DNA of 64,000 nt from Fasciola hepatica (Eukaryota; Platyhelminthes; Trematoda; Plagiorchiida; Fasciolidae). The stretch lies in NCBI GenBank assembly GCA_948099385.1, contig CANUEZ040000105.1, positions 2,429,001 to 2,493,000 of the forward strand. Reading direction: 5' to 3'. Numbering within the stretch: the first letter of the stretch is position 1; every line of letters starts with the position of its first letter. Made by a program: the position numbers and the translations under genes. Shown piece by piece: positions 10,371 to 20,144 of the stretch. The notes below the pieces were generated by a model. The model ran no database searches, was not told the DNA's origin, and was given only the letters and a program-made list of their open reading frames with translations.

Positions 10371-12470
10371 GTCAGGAAGGTTGGAAATAACCTGACAACG
10401 AATAACGAATTTCGTCAGTGTGTTATTATATTTCAGAAGGAGACGAAACTCTCAGACCACTGATCCATGTGCAAAATAAGAAGAGAGACAACACAGGACC
10501 CTGGACACCCCAGAATTTTGGAGAGATGCAGGTAAGAGTTTGGGAGGGACAGTTGCAAGCTTCAATCTTTTGAAAAAGAAGAAAAAGAAGAAGAGGACGG
10601 GGTACTGATTCACAGTTTGAGGATTTAGATACCTCGATCTGGGAGCTGACCTTGACTGGAACATAAAATTTAAAACGATTGCTTCTTGGGATGATGCGAA
10701 AGTGTCTTACACGGAAGACATGTCAAACTCTTAGAAGTGAACTGCTAGGTTCCATAATGCAAATTTACCTGATTATTATTTAGTTGAGGCGCGAACTCAA
10801 ACCGCGCTCGAAGGTAGTTTTTATTTCAGCATACGAGGACAACACTGTATAGTGTCCTGTGGGGCCCCCTTCATGTGTAGACATCCGTCACATGAGGATA
10901 AAGTCACGGAGGGCTTAGTATTAGTTGTACTTTCTTACCTAACTGAACCTTCGTTAATATCCAACATTTCTCAACACTCTGAATGAACTACGTACGTTGT
11001 GCTCCGTTATGTTGTACATAACTCCTTCTGATCCACGTTCTACCAACCACCAAATCACGAAACTTAACGATATCTCCTAACGAACTAATCACTCCACAGT
11101 ATCTTGTCAAAGCAAGAACAATCTAACTTGCTGTTTTCTTTCCATCGGTCCATAATTTTTTCTAGTTCAAGAACGGAAATCCATTTTCTTGAACTATATA
11201 CATTAATGATTACCTTTGTGGGTGGTGCGAAAACTTTGTGCACAGAACGAATTCTCATTTGTCTGTACAATTCACACTCACCAGACTGATCAGTCTCGGA
11301 GTGAATAATTATCGCATAATATGGCACTATCTGGGACTTCTGAATAAAGTGACCTGAAGGTAATTGACGATTGTTCTTGCTTGACGGAATTTCAAATTCA
11401 AATAAAGTATTGCTTACTTCGACAGTCAGGAGTCATTTTCCGTTTGAAAGAGGGCTCTTTCACTTTGATTGAGTAATGAACTCGTTTAATTTCACTACGA
11501 ATTGGATTCAACAAAAAGCGGTTTTGAAAAAGGACAGACTGAGTATGCAAGCTGTTCACAGACATGTCGACCACATCTCCTCTAATAAATTCTTCGATGT
11601 CAGGGAAATATTTACGTCACTTTTTGACTGAAATGCTGGAGTCTGCCTACGCAGTCTGATCAAATACAAATACAAGCTCATGGTTTACGCCAAGCATTCA
11701 AGCACAGTGTAGATTGCAGGTTCTTTATTCGCAGTCTACTTTGGCGAGACACCTGAACAAGTAAGCCGGAGGTCAATAAGGGGCCAAAATAGTTGAACTC
11801 TCGGTAACTAATGGTTCTGTAACGATAACATTGTAACACCTGTGATGCGTAGCCTAACAAACAAGAAAAATGAATAGCAGAAGCGAAACCTATATTCGAA
11901 GCGAATCACCAACTGTTCCAAGCAGAAAACATCGTCTCTCGGTGATTCAAGAGTAAAAATGACCAAGTTCGAGATGGCCGACCAGTCAGAACAAAGACCA
12001 GAAGAATTGACCAATAGAACTTGAGAAAGCGGGTGTTCCGGTTGTAAGGTCTGACTACTGAAATAGTAGTCGGTAGCCAAACGTGGAAAAAGGAACAAAG
12101 TGAACATAGTGTTACGCAGTTCACACTGTGGTTATCGGAAAGACAGGGCAAATGAGGGCCAGATATGCGTGAGGGGGCAGTAGTAAAATTAGTTTCTTGG
12201 TTACGTATCCAAAAGTGCAGGGAAACCTATAAAGTTAAATCAAAATATCTCTACTGGAGTGAAAAATGTACCCTGACTTCTCAGGATGTCTCATCAAAAT
12301 CAATCGTGAGAAATATTGTTTCGAGTCATATGGTCTCTACTGGAAATCAACTATATGCTGTAAGGATTCAAATTACAATCTAATTCACTGTGGCGGACGC
12401 TAAGTGCTGCTGCATTTTGGACAGGTAAACTTCGTGATCAATCAGCAAAGAGTCAGAAACCCTTTGACGT
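10371..12470. other. non-coding interval, nothing recognised
   Basis: A purine-rich stretch at about 10574-10597 (AAG and A runs) is the only low-complexity feature. Open frames reach 99 codons without recognisable domains. Confidence 0.5.
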
Positions 12471-12471
12471 G

Positions 12472-12545
12472 TACTCGTAGATCAGCTGGTAGAGCACACT
12501 CAGCACCGAAGTGAGGGTGTGAATCCAGCCAGGGTCAACGACTTC
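12472..12545 (+). repeat. possible degenerate tRNA-like sequence or SINE head
   Basis: TAGATCAGCTGGTAGAGCAC resembles a tRNA D-arm with an A-box. About 30 bases on, GGGTGTGAATCC resembles a damaged B-box (GGTTCGAATCC). No complete cloverleaf can be drawn: the T loop is altered and the acceptor ends do not pair. This is probably the promoter head of an old tRNA-derived SINE. Confidence 0.35.
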
Positions 12546-12711
12546 TAACATTTCGATCATTTTCAAAAATGTATGGAATCTGCCAGACCCCAAAATAAAT
12601 AAATCTAGCTTGTCCCTGCACAAGCTCCGAGCTATCCAATTCCAACTGCTTAAAGCTGCGGATATCCTCGGTAGTTATTTTCCCCGGGTACCCACTGCGA
12701 AAGATTTTGCT

Positions 12712-14144
12712 TCAGCTGTAATTTACGTACGGGAGGCTTTCACTGCGAGTTCCCGGGTTTTCTTCAAGTTCTGCTCTCTGTCTCGCCTTCGCATGGTGGA
12801 GTTCGATGGGTCCCATCTGAAGGGACAGTCGTAGGCCCAGTTCAGGGTCGACAGCTAATTTCGTTATTGTGCCGTAAGTCAAGTGAAACGGAGACTGTTT
12901 CGTGCTAGACTGTCTGGAGGCGCGATGAGATGGCCACACTAACGGCAACGCCTATTCCCAGTTTCCGCCTTTTGTTGCCAAACCCTCCGTGACAGAGCCA
13001 CTGTGCCCTTTCGTAACCCTTTCGTTTGAGGGTGATACTGGGCTGTGCGTATCTTTCGCATTCCCAGTTTCTCTCGGCATGCCCGAAATTCATCGCTCTC
13101 AAAACATGGACCTGGATGGGAGATAATCGATTTTGAAACTTCATGATTGGCTGTGATACGTCCCATCACGACCACATTGACGTTATTGGCGCTTTGATCA
13201 GGAAAGCCGATGGCTTCAATCCAGAGAATGAAGTGTTCTGTCATAACCATTATGTATTGATTCCCTCGAAGTGACCTCGGGAATAACCCCCATCAGACCA
13301 ATGGACCACAGTTCATCTATCTCCGAAACTGCAACTGATCGAGTTGGACACTGCGCAAACAGCGTGTCACAACTGAAATTACAGCATCGTTCACGGTGTG
13401 AGGGTATGGTCCGAAGCATCGTTCGATGGGCCGTTTCGTCTCACTGGCAGACAGTGCATCAGCACCAGCCCCTGCCGAGCCCACGAAATCATCAGCGTCA
13501 GGACAGTCGATCGATGGCGTGAATCGATAGCCGAGACGAATCCTACCAGCGGCACTCAAGCTCAAGGGGTGGTCGCCTAAACCAGTCGGACTAATGCGCT
13601 GTGTGCGAGTCGGCACGTGACAGCAACCTACATATTCTTTGTTTTTCCCCAGTAAAGCTAGATGATTCTGAGGCAGAGTTCAGTTCTCACTAGAGTTAGT
13701 GGGACGGAACAGAACACACAGGCCACGTTTCATCACACCCTTCCGCATATTTGTCCGATACAGTCTCTGTTGAATTAATTCATATATTCGACTGTAGTCG
13801 ATGTGTCCCAATTCGTGACGCTTTTGTATATTTTCGCGCCTGACGACCACCAAACCTTTTTTTCCAGGTAATCGCTTCATGGGTATACCGGTGGGATTCA
13901 GATGGGGTTGCTTCCAGGCTGATCACCATAGTCGCTGTTTGTCGTTGGCCAGCAGTATATCGCCAACTGACAGCGCTTTCATCACTCTATGTAGATGACG
14001 ATTTTGTCGTTGTTGGTCTGTCATTCGTCGGAGCTCCTGTTCTAGTTGTAGCATTTTGTTCATGCTATTCCCGTGGCCCTCATCTAGACAATGCTGTGGG
14101 ATAGCAATCAAAGCCGAAGTGCAGAAGTGCTCCAAGCAGCTCAC
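12712..14144 (-). mobile_element. Ty3/gypsy retrotransposon remnant (integrase region)
   Basis: Reading down the minus strand: about 14144-13923 has LRRMTDQQRQN, like the region before the integrase. About 13880-13700 has GHIDYSRIYELIQQRLYRTN, like the HHCC zinc-binding domain. About 13419-13216 has LWSIGLMGVIPEVTSR, the start of the catalytic core. About 13250-12939 has TEHFILWIEAIGFPDQSA, then FES and KIRTAQYHPQ. About 12948-12712 has SSTKQSPFHLTYG, the core's end. The frame changes at least three times. The three acidic active-site residues appear lost: G in the first position, H-P where S-D is expected, and no N-G-x-x-E-R glutamate after YHPQ. No LTRs, reverse transcriptase or gag are visible. 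Confidence 0.72.
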
Positions 14145-14677
14145 TGCTCAAAGCTACTCTGGACTAAAAATGACCAAAGCTGGGCAAAAAGGTTTAGGGC
14201 TGGACAGAACATTCCGTTGTATTTGCTGAAAAATCCCATGTGGGCTTTCATGAAACTTTATGATCGTTACAGCTGTGTACGTTTCCTACTAATTCATGAT
14301 ATTATTTTGCGGTACGAGTTGAGCTAAATTTGTGTTACTGAACACCGTGCCGCCCAGACGGGGTCATATAGTCTTGCTTTTGCTCCTTGGGATCAGGTTG
14401 GTCGTTCCGGTGTTATTTCTACTTGATGTTGAAAAAGGTGATGTGTAATCCTGATCGTCGGCACTGTTTTGCAAAGCAAATAGTAGTATCATGTCATAGC
14501 GTAAAATATATTAGGTCCCAATATCTTCACGCAGAAGAAAAGTCTTAACTAGTTCTAATTGAACCCTGAATAGTGATAATGTTTTAAGAGTGAAAGATTT
14601 TCATTAACTGATTTAGGGTTCATGGTAGGCTTCCCTTTTCATGGTGATGAGTGATTTCAATATATATGCTTCATTGT
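14145..14677. other. non-coding interval, nothing recognised
   Basis: Lies between the gypsy remnant and a hammerhead/tRNA element. It may contain more of the gypsy element, but no motif is visible. Confidence 0.45.
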
Positions 14678-15110
14678 TTGGCTAACTGTCCCTTGGACTC
14701 CACCTTTCACCCACAACCTCAGGTCATCCGAACAACCCGACATTCGGAAGCATCAGACTCGAGTTTTGCTCTGCTTAGAGCTCATCAGTAGTGTGCATCC
14801 TCAGCCGCACCCAGGGTTTGAACCCGGGCCTTTGAGACGTGTGTGTTTGCACTGAGCCACCCCGCTCCCGTCGAGGCTGATCCGAACCACCGACTCACGT
14901 TTATTCAGATATCATCTTCTATGACGGCCATGACTGCCCGACAGCTTCGAATGGAAATGCAGTATCTGCCTCCCTTAACTCCTAGCGAATGGCTACCACC
15001 AAATTAGGTCTCCTACACAGGATAAGCCATTGTACCCACATTTAAACCTACTTCGCATCTGGTTTATATATATCTCGCAATTATTTGCGAGTAGTGCGTG
15101 GTTTCTTGAT
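14678..15110 (-). mobile_element. tRNA-headed hammerhead retroposon, copy B (about one unit plus preceding tail)
   Basis: Minus-strand order: tail of a previous unit (15110-15066, TTGCGAGATATATA), 5' module (about 15062-14890, with GGTTTAAATGTGGGTAC and TTCGAAGCTGTCGGGCAGTC), tRNA-like head (about 14866-14808, box B GGGTTCAAACCC), damaged hammerhead (14748-14800) and tail to about 14678. A tail directly followed by a 5' module means the element exists, or was reverse transcribed, as head-to-tail copies. The 3' half is near-identical to copy A. Confidence 0.75.
14748..14800 (-). ncRNA. degenerate hammerhead ribozyme motif (copy B)
   Basis: Same sequence as the motif at 7661-7713: intact CTGATGA, a stem II with AAGC loop, AAAA instead of GAAA, and a poorly paired stem I. 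Confidence 0.65.
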
Positions 15111-15252
15111 ATTGGGTGCGGCGGAGAAAAAGCACCACCGATGAGCTCGAAGAAGAGCGAAATTCGAGTCTGGTGCTTCCAAGGGCAGGGTTAATCGGAT
15201 GACCTAAGGTTTGTGTGTGAAAGATGGAGTCCAAAGGACAGCTACCGTCCTG
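15111..15252 (+). mobile_element. tRNA-headed hammerhead retroposon, copy C (fragment)
   Basis: Begins inside the 3' end of the tRNA-like head (GGGTGCGGC) and runs through a well-preserved hammerhead (15130-15178) into the conserved tail (GGATGACCTAAGGTTTGTG, then GGAGTCCAAAGGACAG). It is in the opposite orientation to copy B, which it directly adjoins. It belongs to a different and better preserved subfamily than copies A and B. Confidence 0.75.
15130..15178 (+). ncRNA. type I hammerhead ribozyme candidate (copy C)
   Basis: Stem I is a perfect 8-bp pairing, AAGCACCA (15130-15137) with TGGTGCTT (15171-15178). The core is CCGATGA at 15138-15144, with one deviation from CTGATGA (the U of the U-turn is C). 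Stem II is GCTC/GAGC (15145-15148, 15155-15158) with a GAAGAA loop. GAAA follows at 15159-15162. Stem III is minimal, two or three pairs around TTCGAG, as in schistosome hammerheads. The cleavage triplet GTC ends at 15170. Architecture is complete. The U-turn change probably weakens or abolishes cleavage. Confidence 0.8.
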
Positions 15253-17550
15253 TTATATTTCGTATTCGCAGTATCCACTGTGAATTTTTTTGCTTAAGAG
15301 CGGTCAAATTTGAAACTAGCAAAGGAATATTCATCTGACGTCATTTCTATGAAGGAAAGTCAAGCTGATTCCACGTCCAGCGAAATAGTTTATTCAGGTT
15401 TGGCTAAGTTCAGTATCACGTATTGGTTAAGAGTAAAACGCAACGTGGAACGTGCGTGACAGCTGAGATAAACGCATACGTCTTGTTGGAATAAATGTCT
15501 CAGCAATTTATCACGGCAAGTGTGTCCATAGAGCTTCACAGACAGATTCTTCAAGATTTGCGCAGTTCGTGCCCCGTATTCCTCGTAACCCCAGAACTCC
15601 ATTCTTGTGATAAAATGCAATTCACGGAAGGAGTGTATATACATGTGGTTTAGAGAGAAGGCCCGCTGCGAACATTGAGCAGTATGAGAGCCATTCCCCA
15701 GTGTATCCATATTCAACTGAACATAGATGAATTATCACTGTACCACTCCTCCCGCATGTGATTACGGCTCACTTTTGCAAGGGTGGTTCCCTTTGTGAAC
15801 CTTCTGTTTATCACAGATGGTTTTTACTGGGTTTAGGTAATCCACCGCCTGTAGAATTATGTCTAGACTGCGTTGCGAAAGAGCTATTCTGGTTCTCACG
15901 ACAGTCATGTGACTTGACGAGTGATGCACGAACCTGGGCGTACATCCGTCAGGTGAAAAGCCCTTCAAAGTGACGAGCACATCGATGGAAAAGTGATATT
16001 CCATCTTGCAAATACCAAATGTTGTCCAGATGAGAGCTTCAAAAATCACAATGATTTCAGTCCCTTTCTTTCCTTAAACACTGACATGGCTGGTATCCCC
16101 CTCGCGGATTACATAAATATGCTTTTTCTGGGTGTTGTACAAGGACTTGGAAACACCTTACTGAATGCGGTCCTTTTTCCGTTCGTCAGTTTGATGATCA
16201 TTTCTGTCAAATGCAGATGACCGAATAGTGACTACAATTACAACTACTGCGTGTGGCTTTCGGGGCCTGTGCAATCATATTCGTGATAGAAAGCTTTGGA
16301 AAGTCACGAAATTTCGGCATTTCTTTAGTATGCAGGTCTGTGTGTTTGACAAACCTACATCCCAAGGATTATTATGATCATGTTTTGTTACTGTGTATTG
16401 GTGCTCATGTATTTTCCCGCCCTTTATTGTACGTAAGGTATCCTCATTATGCACGGAAAGTGACGTTTGTTTGCAGTACAGATGTCTACTATATACGGTC
16501 CCGGAGAACTGTTGTACGACTTTCGTTGTCTAGCGCACCTTGTGGATGACGTATAGTAACACCGAACGTTAGACCGATTCTCATCCTTCCCATATGAGTC
16601 TCATTTGGACAGTTTGAAGTGTTTCATTACTGGACCCGACAGACCAGCGGAACAGTTCTACTGGTGGCTAAATGAGCTGCACGTTGTCGGTTCACAGTCC
16701 TCAGAGCAGCTTGTTTTTATGATACGGGTGGGCATATGGACCGCCATACCAATATACAACCATCAAGTATCATCAATGGGGTTTCTTTCCACAAGAGTCC
16801 ACAGCAATGTTGTTACAATTAACGAAAAGCTGGAGTTAATTGTAAATATTTGTGACGATATAGTTGATTTTAAAAATTCTGAGATTACAGGCGGTTTTCT
16901 CTTACGGTTTGCCCTCTAGTAAAAGGCACATCGACTGTTTGCGGTCTAATACCTTAATAGTACCCAATAACACTAACACCTGTGCATATTTTCTTGTACC
17001 CTGATTACCACGCATTGCTAGGTGTGCCTATTTTGAATACGTTCATCTAAGGGTATTCGTCGAGTTTTCTCTTTTTTCTGCAGATTGCGTAATTGCCGTA
17101 ACATTACCAACGTTTGGGGAGACTCAATCTTTCACATGCATCGTACGATAATTTTTTAGGCATCATATTGAAGATGCTTTGTTTCACGCATTTAGTGGCC
17201 TTTCATTTGCATTTCTAAATGAGCTTTTGTATGAGTCGTGTGGAGTACAAGCATAACTATGACCGATCATGCTCACAGTGAAGAAAAATTATCGCTATAC
17301 AAATAGGTCTTTATGTAATTAGAAGAACTGACGCATGATTACGCATTTATTCTTCTTTTGAAAATATATTACTTCCTGATGCACGATCACAACTAAATTA
17401 GGGTAATCGTCCGCTTTTAATCAAAACCGTTATAGAATATATAGAAGATCTCCCATCAGAAGTGCAATGTGAACAGGAAACATGCCTTTGATTAGTTCAC
17501 TGTCATGAGGTCATCTAACCAATCTGCATTCCGATCCCCACTTTTATTAG
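15253..17550. other. non-coding interval, nothing recognised
   Basis: Holds open frames of 108 codons (15390-15716, minus), 98 codons (16253-16549, plus) and 104 codons (16605-16919, plus). None shows a motif I can tie to a family. There is no repeat structure of note. Confidence 0.45.
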
Positions 17551-17840
17551 GGTTCACCAGAGGTGAATATCCCTGCCACACCCAGGGTTTGAACCCGGGC
17601 CCTCCCACGCCGAAAGACGTTTGTGCTACCACTGCGCCAACCCGCTGCCGACGGGATTGATCCGAATAGCCAAGGTAACCTTGCTCAAATGTCGATCTCT
17701 ATGATAGCCAACGATGTCCGACAGCTTCGAATGGAGGTACGGTACCTGACCAGCTAACTGCAAGCGAATGCCTCCCACCAAATCAGTTCTCCACAGGACG
17801 GGGTCAAAGTACCCACATTTTAAGTCTGCTTCGCGTTTGG
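17551..17840 (-). mobile_element. tRNA-headed hammerhead retroposon, copy D (5' part)
   Basis: Minus-strand order: 5' module starting at 17840 (CCAAACGCGAAGCAGACTTA), CGGATCAATCCCGTCGGCAG, then the best-kept tRNA-like head at about 17578-17645 (box A like TTGGCGCAGTGGTAGC, box B GGGTTCAAACCC). It then enters the hammerhead region (CTCTGGTGA at about 17555) and stops, so the ribozyme is truncated. The 5' end abuts the start of copy E, which runs the other way. Confidence 0.7.
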
Positions 17841-18391
17841 TTGGTCGGATGACCTGAGGTTTGTGCGTGAAAGGTGGAGTCACAAGTCCAGTCAGCCAAA
17901 CAAAGATTCATCAATCCCACACACTACCCGCAAGTAACCGTGATACATATACCAAAAGTGCGATACAGGTTTAAAATGGGGGATGTGCACCCCATCCTGT
18001 GGAGAAGACCTGGCTTGATGGGAGGCATTCGCTAGCAGTTAACTGGGCAGGAACAGTGCCTCCATTCGAAACTGTCGGACATCATTGGCTGTCATAGAGA
18101 TCGACATTTGAACAAGGTTACCTTGGCTATTCGGATCAGCCCCGTCGGCAGCGGGTTGGCTCAGTGGTAACACACACACAGGTTCGAGGGGAAAGAGATT
18201 GGGTTCATACCCTGGGTGTGGCAGGGATATGCACCACTGGCGAGCTCTGACAAAAAAACGAATCTGAAGTGCAGGTTGGTCGGATAACCTGAGGGTTGTG
18301 GGGGAAAGGTAGAGTCACAAGGACAGTTCGCTGAACAAAGATTTATAGTTCCCACACACCACTCGCAAGAAGTTGCATGATACACATACAA
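17841..18391 (+). mobile_element. tRNA-headed hammerhead retroposon, copy E (1.3 head-to-tail units)
   Basis: Starts with the post-ribozyme segment TTGGTCGGATGACCTGAGG at 17841 and continues through the tail (CCCGCAAGTAACCGTGATAC) into a 5' module. Next come a tRNA-like head (about 18150-18220, box B-like GGGTTCATACCC), a decayed hammerhead (18230-18273) and a second copy of the post-ribozyme segment (TTGGTCGGATAACCTGAGG at 18276). The two copies are 435 bases apart, which gives the tandem period of the element. Direct repeats flanking one full unit match the layout expected of retrozyme-like elements. Confidence 0.75.
18230..18273 (+). ncRNA. decayed hammerhead ribozyme motif (copy E)
   Basis: GCACCACTGGCGAGCTC aligns with the expected stem I plus core CTGATGA, but two core bases differ (CTGGCGA). 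Stem II cannot close, and the GAAA and GTC positions are degraded. Recognisable only by comparison with 15130-15178. Confidence 0.55.
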
Positions 18392-18560
18392 AAGAATGTA
18401 AGTGCACCCTGTAGAGTTCCATTTTCGCAACTTACAGTTCAAGAATTTGTTAGCAGAAAAAAATGAAGCAAATGCCCCGAAGTAAATACTAGAGACTGAG
18501 AAGGGTACGTGAAAATTTGAAGCAACTTCCTGGAGTTGACAAGTATTTAATAAAAACAAC
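18391..18560 (+). repeat. dispersed repeat, copy 2
   Basis: Diverged partner of 5530-5704 in the same orientation. It lies between a hammerhead/tRNA element and the left end of the big array. Confidence 0.5.
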
Positions 18561-18863
18561 AGACCAGGCAGCACACCGAATATGAATGAAGAATTCATAG
18601 AGATGTATTCCAATAAACATAGAAAGTGCAAAAGAAGCTGAAGGACGAAAAGATAAGCGGACATGTGCGGAAAATCACAAGACAGCAAAGTAGACAACGC
18701 CGAATGTTCCAATCATAATCACTCACCATACAACAACCATAGACATGCGATGCCCGAATAAATAGGAAGAACAACACGAGCAAGACATTTCTCATTAATA
18801 GGTTGTTTATTTCCACGACCTCGTTCGGACATCGACAAAATTAACCATATATATTACAAACAT

Positions 18864-18887
18864 GCTTCTTTGCACGAAGCCTGTTTT
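18864..18887 (+). other. stem-loop followed by a T run, in the left block of each unit
   Basis: GCTTC (18864-18868) pairs with GAAGC (18876-18880) across a 7-base loop, and CTGTTTT follows. Units 2, 3, 11, 14, 17 and 19 have a longer run (seven T). It looks like an intrinsic or Pol III-style stop, but no upstream promoter pointing at it was identified. Position given for unit 1. Confidence 0.35.
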
Positions 18888-19060
18888 GTTCACTCGAAGA
18901 CAATCATTATCAGACGGAAGAGCAGTCGTGTGGTTTGCATTTCGTCCTTTACCTCAATGTGTTTGCAGTGTTGAAAATAGCGGCCTTCGTTGATCCAAAA
19001 TTGTCCATAATTCCGTTTTCAGCACTCAACTATTTACCAAGTAGTATATACACACCACAA

Positions 19061-19097
19061 CACTACTGCTAATACTACCACTACCACTACCACCACC

Positions 19098-19129
<32 letters not shown>

Positions 19130-19308
19130 AAATACTACTATTACTACTACAAATACTACTACTGGTACTACTACTACTACAATTATTAGTACCACTATTA
19201 CTACTACTAATACTAATACTACCACCATTAATATTACTAACACTACTACTAAGAATACTACTACTACTACTTCTATTACTACTAATACCACTAATAATAC
19301 TACTACGA

Positions 19309-19370
<62 letters not shown>

Positions 19371-19372
19371 TT
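19061..19372 (+). repeat. interrupted (ACT)n triplet tract, unit 1
   Basis: Two parts. The first (about 19061-19308) mixes ACT, ACC, AAT and ATT triplets in an order kept in all units. The second (about 19309-19370) is a nearly pure ACT run. Length changes occur in both parts but always by whole triplets. The pure part plus edges is shortest in unit 17 and longest in unit 28 (48 bases, 16 triplets, difference). It encodes poly-valine-like frames on the minus strand, an artefact. Units 14, 16, 18, 29 and 30 end in CTACTAGCAC rather than CTATTAGCAC. Confidence 0.95.
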
Positions 19373-19598
19373 AGCACAGGTGACCTCTTATGCTGCGTTC
19401 CCACTTGATATGCTGTCACGCGTTCTATTCCCCCTCATACTACTGAATCGGTCGATCGAGTCACATGATATCGACATGCATTCCGTTCCGTTCGGTTCCG
19501 TTCGATACTGTTCATACAAGTTGTTCTCCGTTGTATCCCGATTCCTGTTCAAGATGGATCAAGTGGTATGTATGGTGCTTAGGTAGTAAACGTTGGGT

Positions 19599-19670
19599 GC
19601 GAAGCTGGTGTAATGGTTATCATGGTTGCCTTCCAAGCAATCGATCCGGGTTCGATTCCCGGGCTTCGCA
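19599..19670 (+). tRNA. tRNA-Gly (anticodon TCC), unit 1, consensus copy
   Basis: Full 72-base cloverleaf. Acceptor stem GCGAAGC/GCTTCGC with discriminator A. D-arm GTGTAATGGTTATCAT. Anticodon stem GTTGC/GCAAT around loop CTTCCAA, giving anticodon TCC (reads GGA). T-arm CCGGG/CCCGG around TTCGATT. The internal promoter is intact: A-box TGGTGTAATGG and B-box GGTTCGATTCC. TTTT at 19673-19676 lies two bases after the gene and fits a Pol III terminator. The anticodon and T-arm region matches eukaryotic tRNA-Gly(TCC) closely. The CCA end is not encoded, as expected for a nuclear gene. Confidence 0.95.
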
Positions 19671-20144
19671 CATTTTGCCCAAAAACAACACTTAAACTGA
19701 GCGAGCATGACCGGCACAACATATACAACAAGTAGCAAATGCGCGCATGGCAAAATCAAATCTAATAAATCCAAACGACCAAGATGGCTCGAACATGTGT
19801 TATGCACGTCGATCGACCGTCGCCCTTTTCGTACGTTGTACTCGAAGACAGTTAGAGGTTGGAGGGTAGGTCGAAGTGGTCAGTAAATGACATGACAAAA
19901 TGGTATGAGAATCTTGACCAATGGACTCGGCCAAGTAGGACGTGTGAGACTTCCGAGTTCGGGTGCAGAGAGACTCGCCTACCAGGTGATTGGATGTAGT
20001 AATTGTGAAGCCAGATACATTCATTTCATTCATTTATTCATCCAATCATTTAGATAGTGAACTGACTGTGTGACATTTGCCTGGCTGTCTTTCATGATCA
20101 TAGTTGCACATTTGGTGTGGTCGAACGCGCTAAGATGATGACAC

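Noticed and set aside
15390..15716. 108-codon minus-strand frame
   Set aside because: No family motif; its length is within what chance gives in 18 kb of non-coding sequence read in six frames.
16605..16919. 104-codon frame with a segment vaguely like a helix-turn-helix start (TINEKLELIVNI)
   Set aside because: The resemblance to pogo/CENP-B-type domains is limited to a few residues; there is no transposase core or terminal repeats nearby.
18161..18712. 183-codon minus-strand open frame
   Set aside because: It spans the tail of a hammerhead/tRNA element, the dispersed repeat and the array border, has no recognisable domain, and crosses unrelated sequence blocks.
19034..19291. Open frame of about 85 codons, almost all valine, on the minus strand, repeated in each unit
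   Set aside because: It is the (ACT)n tract read in reverse. Its length varies with the microsatellite and it lacks any coding signature.
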